Assembly (NCBI RefSeq): GCF_002150685.1
Contig: NZ_MSSW01000007.1
Coordinates: forward strand, 62,001 to 126,000
Length of the DNA stretch: 64,000 nucleotides
Direction: 5' to 3'
Source: Algoriphagus antarcticus
GTDB taxonomy: Bacteria > Bacteroidota > Bacteroidia > Cytophagales > Cyclobacteriaceae
Positions within the stretch are counted from its first letter, which is position 1. Every line of letters starts with the position of its first letter. Both the position numbers and the translations under genes were made by a program. Below, one piece after another: positions 62,401-64,000 of the stretch. The notes under the pieces are model-generated. The model had not been told where the DNA came from. It made no database searches and saw nothing but the letters and a program-made list of their open reading frames with translations.

Positions 62401-64000
62401 AGCAACCAAACGGTTTGCCAAAATGCCTCAATAGCAAATATTACCATGACTTTGGGCGGTGGAGCTACGGGTGCAACAGTGACAGGCTTGCCGACAGGTT
62501 TGACATCTAGTGCATCAGGTAATACACTGACAATAAGCGGCACTCCTACAGTTTCAGGTCCGTTCAATTACACAGTAACTACCACAGGAAATACTTGTGC
62601 TACAGCGACTGCAACAGGAACAATCACAGTCAGTCCAATCCATACCATCACTGTAGGAAGCAACCAAACGGTTTGTCAAAATGCAGCGATGGGAAATATC
62701 ACAATGACGTTGGGTGGTGGAGCTACAGGCGCTACCGTTACAGGTTTGCCAACAGGCGTTAACTCTAGCGTATCAGGGACAACCCTGACAATAAGTGGCA
62801 CTCCAACAGTTTCAGGTCCTTTTAACTACACAGTAACTACCACCGGTAATGCTTGTACCATAGCTACTACAAATGGTACAATTACAGTAACTCCATTGAA
62901 TACAGTCGTCGCAGGAACAAACCAAACCGTTTGTATCAATAGCGCTATTACAACTGTCACCTTGGCTACAACTGGTGCAACCGGCGCAATAGTAACTGGT
63001 TTGCCAGCAGGTGTGACAGGCACTTGGGCAGGTAACGTTGTGACAATTAGTGGTATTCCAACCGCTTCAGGATCATTTAACTATACAGTAACCACAACAG
63101 GCGGTTGTTTGCCAGCTACCACAACAGGCACAATAATAGTTACCCCAAACAATACAGTTACAGCATCAACTCAGCAAGCGGTTTGTATTAACACATCTTT
63201 GTCTCCAACTATAACCCATACTACAACAGGAGCTACCGGAATTGTGCCGCAAGGAGGCGGTGTAAGCTACAATTTGCCTAATGGCGTTACAGCAAGCTGG
63301 AATGCAGGTGTCCTTACCATTTCCGGAACACCAACCGAAGAAGGAATTTTCAATTACAGTATCCCCTTGACCGGAGGATGCGGGTCAGTAAGCGCAACCG
63401 GAACCATCACGATTTCAAACCCTAGCTATCCTATCTCAAGCATCAGTGTGGTAAATCCACCCTTTGGAACTCCGCCTTACACCTCCACATTTACTGTCTT
63501 TAGTCCAGGATTCACACTGGGAACTTATACACTTATATATAGCACTTCTGGAATTAACCAAGTAGCAAATCAGACTCTTACCGCTACTGTCACCACGGCG
63601 GGTCAGCTTACCTTCTCATCTCTCCCGTATACTACCGAGGGGACAACTCTTTTAACAATCCTTTCAATACAAAAAAGTACGGATCTCTGCCCTTATTTCC
63701 CTTCAAATAATACTGCTACTTATGGAATAAACTGTAGCTCAGAATATTTTAAGGTGAATGGAGAAGCTACTTTCTATGTGCCTACTAATGTATCCGAAGT
63801 CACTATTCAGGTATTTGGAGATGGATTGGGAGGCAACACAGACTCCGAAACCATGAACGTATTGCCTGCTGGAATTATTTTTATTGTATTCGACGGAACT
63901 GATGTCTTTGCAACCGAGGTTTCTCCAACTGAGCCAATTGCAGTTAGACTAGCCCAAGCAATCGTAAGCACAACAGGACCTAATGGAAGAATAGTAATCA
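53404..64000 (+). CDS. Giant secreted Ig-repeat protein (partial, 3' end off the window)
   Basis: One frame is open from ATG 53404 to the right edge: at least 3,532 residues with no stop. A signal peptide (RRLGMILFLIFGWGVSEGFG, cleaved near residue 41) is followed by modules. Residues 42-268: lectin-like opening domain (LQVGDLMIVNIAES). 269-349: BIG2-like. 350-622: three He_PIG-like repeats of 91-93 residues. 626-895: three 90-residue repeats. 895-1416: six 87-residue repeats. 1417-2650: PKD-like repeats with paired cysteines. 2717-2902: galactose-binding-like domain (ELVIDGSFTNFDPNN to DDISFG). 2905-3340: further Ig repeats. At the end a degraded glycine-rich-type module (YVPTNVSEVTIQVFGDGLGG). 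Probably a surface adhesin or gliding-related protein. A type IX sorting domain beyond the edge is expected but not seen. Confidence 0.88.
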   Translation, partial: MPFKETPNFHFSLFFTRFLAIRRLGMILFLIFGWGVSEGFGQIAFRGSSTNTSNGGSIIITAPATLQVGDLMIVNIAESDNDGATLGQGGYLAGWTTIASGVFASAGNDRWAVAWLYKIADAGDVANRNFGFDADNQAESIVGGIATFSGVDSSNPFDVIGNPYVGTGDDVISDEISPTVAGNALVMLAAIADNTTYADDGWNTNTPGPGVLQLTEIFEQTSTTSANLSVGAAWVLNPNTGNTGDGDAEMNGSQNDTYASILLALRPCNTTTGMLSGAQTICAGGTTTFTSTLSGGSWSTSSAAIATINSSTGVITGVSAGTASMTYTVTGTGGCANGTTTRTVTVTAPPSSLSYTINSPTYCAGQTITANSATSGGGAATSFSVSPALPAGLTFNTTTGQITGTPTTTVGLPAANYTVRATNSCGFTERVLNITITPAAPTGLSYTANGPLTYCASQPITPNNASTSGGGAATSFSVSPALPAGLTLNTTTGQITGTPTTVAGVATANYVVRATNSCGFNERTLNIRITPAAPTGLSYTSNGPLAYCVGQAITPNSTSTSGGGAATSFSVSPALPAGLTFNTTTGQITGTPTTTGGVPAANYTVTASNSCGSTTRVLNIRISTNTLTLTSAPATTAQIVCINTPITPITYATTNATGATFANLPLGVTGSWAGNVVTISGTPTEAKPALAYTVILTGGCETITTVGTIAVNPDNTITRTSAAATTAQTVCIDTPITPITYSTTDATGAIFTNLPTGVTGSWAGNVVTISGTPTVAGAALTYTVTLTGGCGAIITTGSIAVTPNNTLTLTSAAATSTQAVCINTAIVPITYMTTGATNAAVTNLPAGVTGTWAGDVVTISGTPTVAGAARTYTVTLTGGCSTSTTTGTIAVNPDPTINVGGALAAICQGATSAQMGGSVGGSATGGTWSGGAGTWTNANNPATATYTAGAGESGSITLTLTSSGGSCGTTFVTKTVTVNQTPTANEGAALAAICQAATSAAMGGNVGGGATGGTWSGGAGTWTNPTNPATATYTAGATESGSITLTLTTSGGSCGTTFITKTIAVNQNPTATVGPALAAICQGDTSAAMGGSIGGGTSGGTWSGGTGTWTNPTNPSSATYTAGASESGSITLTLTTSGGSCGTVNTTKTITVNPNPTANAGGDLAAICQSATSAAMGGSVGGGATGGTWSGGAGTWINATNPATATYTAGATESGSITLTLTSSGGSCGTVTAIKTIRVNPNPTANAGAALAAICQGGTSSAMGGSIGGGATGGTWSGGAGIWTNATNPATATYTAGISESGPITLTLTTSGGSCGTTFVTKTITVNQTPTANAGPDLAAICQGAASAAMGGSVGGGATSGTWSGGAGIWTNANNPSTATYTAGATESGSITLTLTTSGGSCGTTTATKTIIVNPTPAISNMITSVCTDGTFTIIPVNGTDGNVPAGTTYSWSAPVVTGGMTGGAAGSSATSISGTLRNTNNGAQTATYTVTPTTGSCTGTPFTVIITVNVATAINFPPDNTNRFKCFGDGFPPLSVGAIGGDLTYQWFSNTTQSNIGGTLIAGAESVSYAPPSAIEGITYYYVVVTGSCGTQTSAPSGEYTVNPSKTLITVDPSDVDQTVCLGDTFTTISALASGEGTINYQWYSNSNPTNSGGILIPGEINEDYTPLASSVGTSYYYVLASSDCGTVSTAVSGAFTVDPKPQINDMTDAVCSEAGFTVSPVDGTNGVVPAGTTYSWAIPAVSGGLSGGASGSGNSITGTLTNSTNTTQTATYTVTPITGTCPGATFTVTVTVDPKAAISNMTDMICSGEGFASTPGNGTNGLIPAGTTYSWPAPVVTGGLTGRASGSGESSITGILSNPTNIAQTATYTITPLSGSCAGPTFTLTVTVSPKPAITASTSSVCGDAAFTATPANGTNGVVPAGTTYAWLAPTVTGGLIGGTASIGSPTSITGTLSNPTNTAQTATYTVIPTSGSCKGPAFTVTVTVSPRPAVTNMVNAVCSGSGFTTTPINSTNGIVPAGTTYSWPAPVVTGSLTGGAASSSSPTSITGTLTNPTTSPQTATYTVTPITSSCAGTTFTVTVTVNPTPVLNSTLTPAAICSNSAFNYTPTSLTSGTAFTWTRAAVTGISNAAVTVAQSSNPNETLINTTASPVDVVYAYTITANGCSNTQNVTVRVNPIPTLNSTLTPVAICSNSAFTYTPSSLTSGATFTWTRAAVTGISNAAVTTAQSTNPNEILINTTANPVSVVYSYTTTANGCSNTQNVTVSVSPRPVVSNRTAAICSGSEFTISPANGSPTSATIVPTGTTYTWTVVDNPNVTGDLARGTPPTNISQTLVNTSAVIQTVTYTITPSVGGCTGPSFTATVTVNPTPILSSATAVTRCTNLSTSYTAISTTPSTTFSWTRAVAAGISNGAGSGASATANENLINTTANPVNVVYVYTLTANGCSNTQNVTVTVNPRPAITPITQAICSGETFTVSPVNGANDIVPAGTTFTWTVAPNGSVTGETNQATPQANISQLLTNSTTSVQTVVYTVTPTSGSCAGTPFTVTITVKPTPTVNAVSNQTLCNGLNTNAVNFTGNAVAGKVYTWTNDTPSIGLAASGTGNIPSFTSTNTGAAPVTATITVTPVANGCPGTPRNFTITVNPSPVVTLLADYCAVGGRVRLIASSNIPVTWAWSTSPSTSSTIDVDLAGSFTVTATSTAGCVTTATISVAQELVIDGSFTNFDPNNISFTTGNIYVANNPLVTNELTPEGLYGVGQSARDYHPNFWGIDHTNNAVGPRNLMIFNTLLPSTTVWQQEVNVQPNTEYYFSGWAMSINNASPFAELIFAVNGDELGISAALPTGPTNATEVNNNIYWRRFYGSWNSGAISGNINISIVNLQGSLSGNDFALDDISFGTLSTFLRLTSAVGTDSQTVCQNSPLTDITYTAGSGIAGPTVIGLPPGITTSWNGVTLRFNGSPTTAAIGTYNYTVSTTGNCVPAIATGTITVIPIHTITAGSNQTVCQNASIANITMTLGGGATGATVTGLPTGLTSSASGNTLTISGTPTVSGPFNYTVTTTGNTCATATATGTITVSPIHTITVGSNQTVCQNAAMGNITMTLGGGATGATVTGLPTGVNSSVSGTTLTISGTPTVSGPFNYTVTTTGNACTIATTNGTITVTPLNTVVAGTNQTVCINSAITTVTLATTGATGAIVTGLPAGVTGTWAGNVVTISGIPTASGSFNYTVTTTGGCLPATTTGTIIVTPNNTVTASTQQAVCINTSLSPTITHTTTGATGIVPQGGGVSYNLPNGVTASWNAGVLTISGTPTEEGIFNYSIPLTGGCGSVSATGTITISNPSYPISSISVVNPPFGTPPYTSTFTVFSPGFTLGTYTLIYSTSGINQVANQTLTATVTTAGQLTFSSLPYTTEGTTLLTILSIQKSTDLCPYFPSNNTATYGINCSSEYFKVNGEATFYVPTNVSEVTIQVFGDGLGGNTDSETMNVLPAGIIFIVFDGTDVFATEVSPTEPIAVRLAQAIVSTTGPNGRIVI
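54451..55278 (+). repeat. Three tandem He_PIG-like repeats (91-93 aa)
   Basis: The word LSY at 54460, 54733 and 55012 marks the unit starts (273 and 279 bp apart). Each unit contains GGGAATSFSVSPALPAGLT and ends with a (R)ATNSCG-type strand. Part of the giant gene. Confidence 0.9.
55279..56085 (+). repeat. Three tandem 90-aa (270-bp) repeats
   Basis: Units start at 55279, 55549 and 55819. Each has TVCINTPITPITY-like and GVTGSWAGNVVTISGTPT words. The same module family recurs at about 62900-63130 with VTGTWAGNVVTISGIPT. Confidence 0.88.
56086..57651 (+). repeat. Six tandem 87-aa (261-bp) repeats
   Basis: The repeat period is exactly 261 bp across six units (56086, 56347, 56608, 56869, 57130, 57391). 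Each unit contains LAAICQ, AMGGS.GGG, TWSGGAG.W, NPATATYTAG and SGGSCGT. The units have no indels relative to each other, which indicates recent expansion or conversion. Part of the giant gene. Confidence 0.95.
57652..61360 (+). repeat. Series of PKD-like domains of about 90 aa with paired cysteines
   Basis: About a dozen units of the ICSGSGFT ... VPAGTTYSW ... ITGTL(T/S)N ... TATYTVTP ... GSCAGTTFTVTVTVNP type, interleaved with a second subtype (ICSNSAFTYTPSSLTSG ... NGCSNTQNVTVTV) at 59690, 59950 and 60530. Each has one early and one late cysteine, suggesting one disulfide per domain. Part of the giant gene. Confidence 0.85.

Noticed and set aside
1-64000. tRNA, rRNA, integrase, transposase or prophage genes
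   Set aside because: None recognised on reading both strands; short structured RNAs cannot be excluded without a covariance search.

Overview
The window looks like a chromosomal segment of a Bacteroidota species of the order Cytophagales, most probably a Cyclobacteriaceae member close to Algoriphagus. The taxonomic call is inference. It rests on Bacteroidota-type promoters (TTTG, about 18-20 nt, TAnnTTTG), a type IX secretion C-terminal sorting domain, a long-form NusB, an AccD without its zinc ribbon, Rho and IF2 with long disordered insertions, and the lineage-typical gene order nusB / ytxH / DUF1573 / yajC / ybbR / coaE. The sequence is densely coding. No rRNA, tRNA, CRISPR array, prophage or transposase was seen.

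Layout. 1-520: 5' part of an ABC exporter gene (minus strand, runs off the left edge). 0.6-5.8 kb: leucine dehydrogenase, then the nusB-coaE cluster. 5.9-8.0 kb: bestrophin-like channel and a HipA-like kinase overlapping a DUF3037 gene. 8.1-14.1 kb: serS, a lipoprotein, a 2OG-Fe(II) oxygenase, chrA, a CBS protein and nadK. 14.1-19.7 kb: envelope biogenesis (DUF6089 protein, uppS, bamA, two skp/ompH paralogues). 19.9-23.9 kb: thioredoxin, a RluB-type pseudouridine synthase, and a peptidoglycan-recycling locus (murQ, BadF-type kinase, small cytochrome-b5-like protein). 23.9-27.5 kb: degenerate arginase-fold protein, solitary nqrF, accD. 27.7-33.8 kb: cstA, a multiply frameshifted outer-membrane protein gene, a vanadium-haloperoxidase/PAP2 lipoprotein with its own outer-membrane protein, and small membrane proteins. 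34.1-38.9 kb: rimP-nusA-infB operon. 39.1-44.6 kb: mreBCD-mrdA-rodA cell-shape operon. 44.6-49 kb: HD phosphohydrolase plus Pycsar-effector-like membrane protein, an unknown protein, ferredoxin, tdk, recO. 49.4-51.6 kb: rho, a stack of terminators, and a relic copy of the 3' end of rho. 51.8-64 kb: two secreted-protein genes, a glycine-rich type IX cargo protein whose signal peptide holds an in-frame stop, and a giant modular Ig-repeat protein of at least 3,532 residues that is still open at the right edge.

Most of the window is housekeeping (translation and transcription factors, envelope assembly, cell shape). The unusual material is concentrated in (a) short interspersed elements, especially a family of three 67-bp elements placed 20-24 nt upstream of start codons; (b) the region behind rho; (c) the repeat-built secreted proteins at the right end; and (d) two small two-gene modules of possible signalling or defence type (HipA-like/DUF3037 and HD/Pycsar-effector-like). 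No complete new system can be shown from sequence alone.
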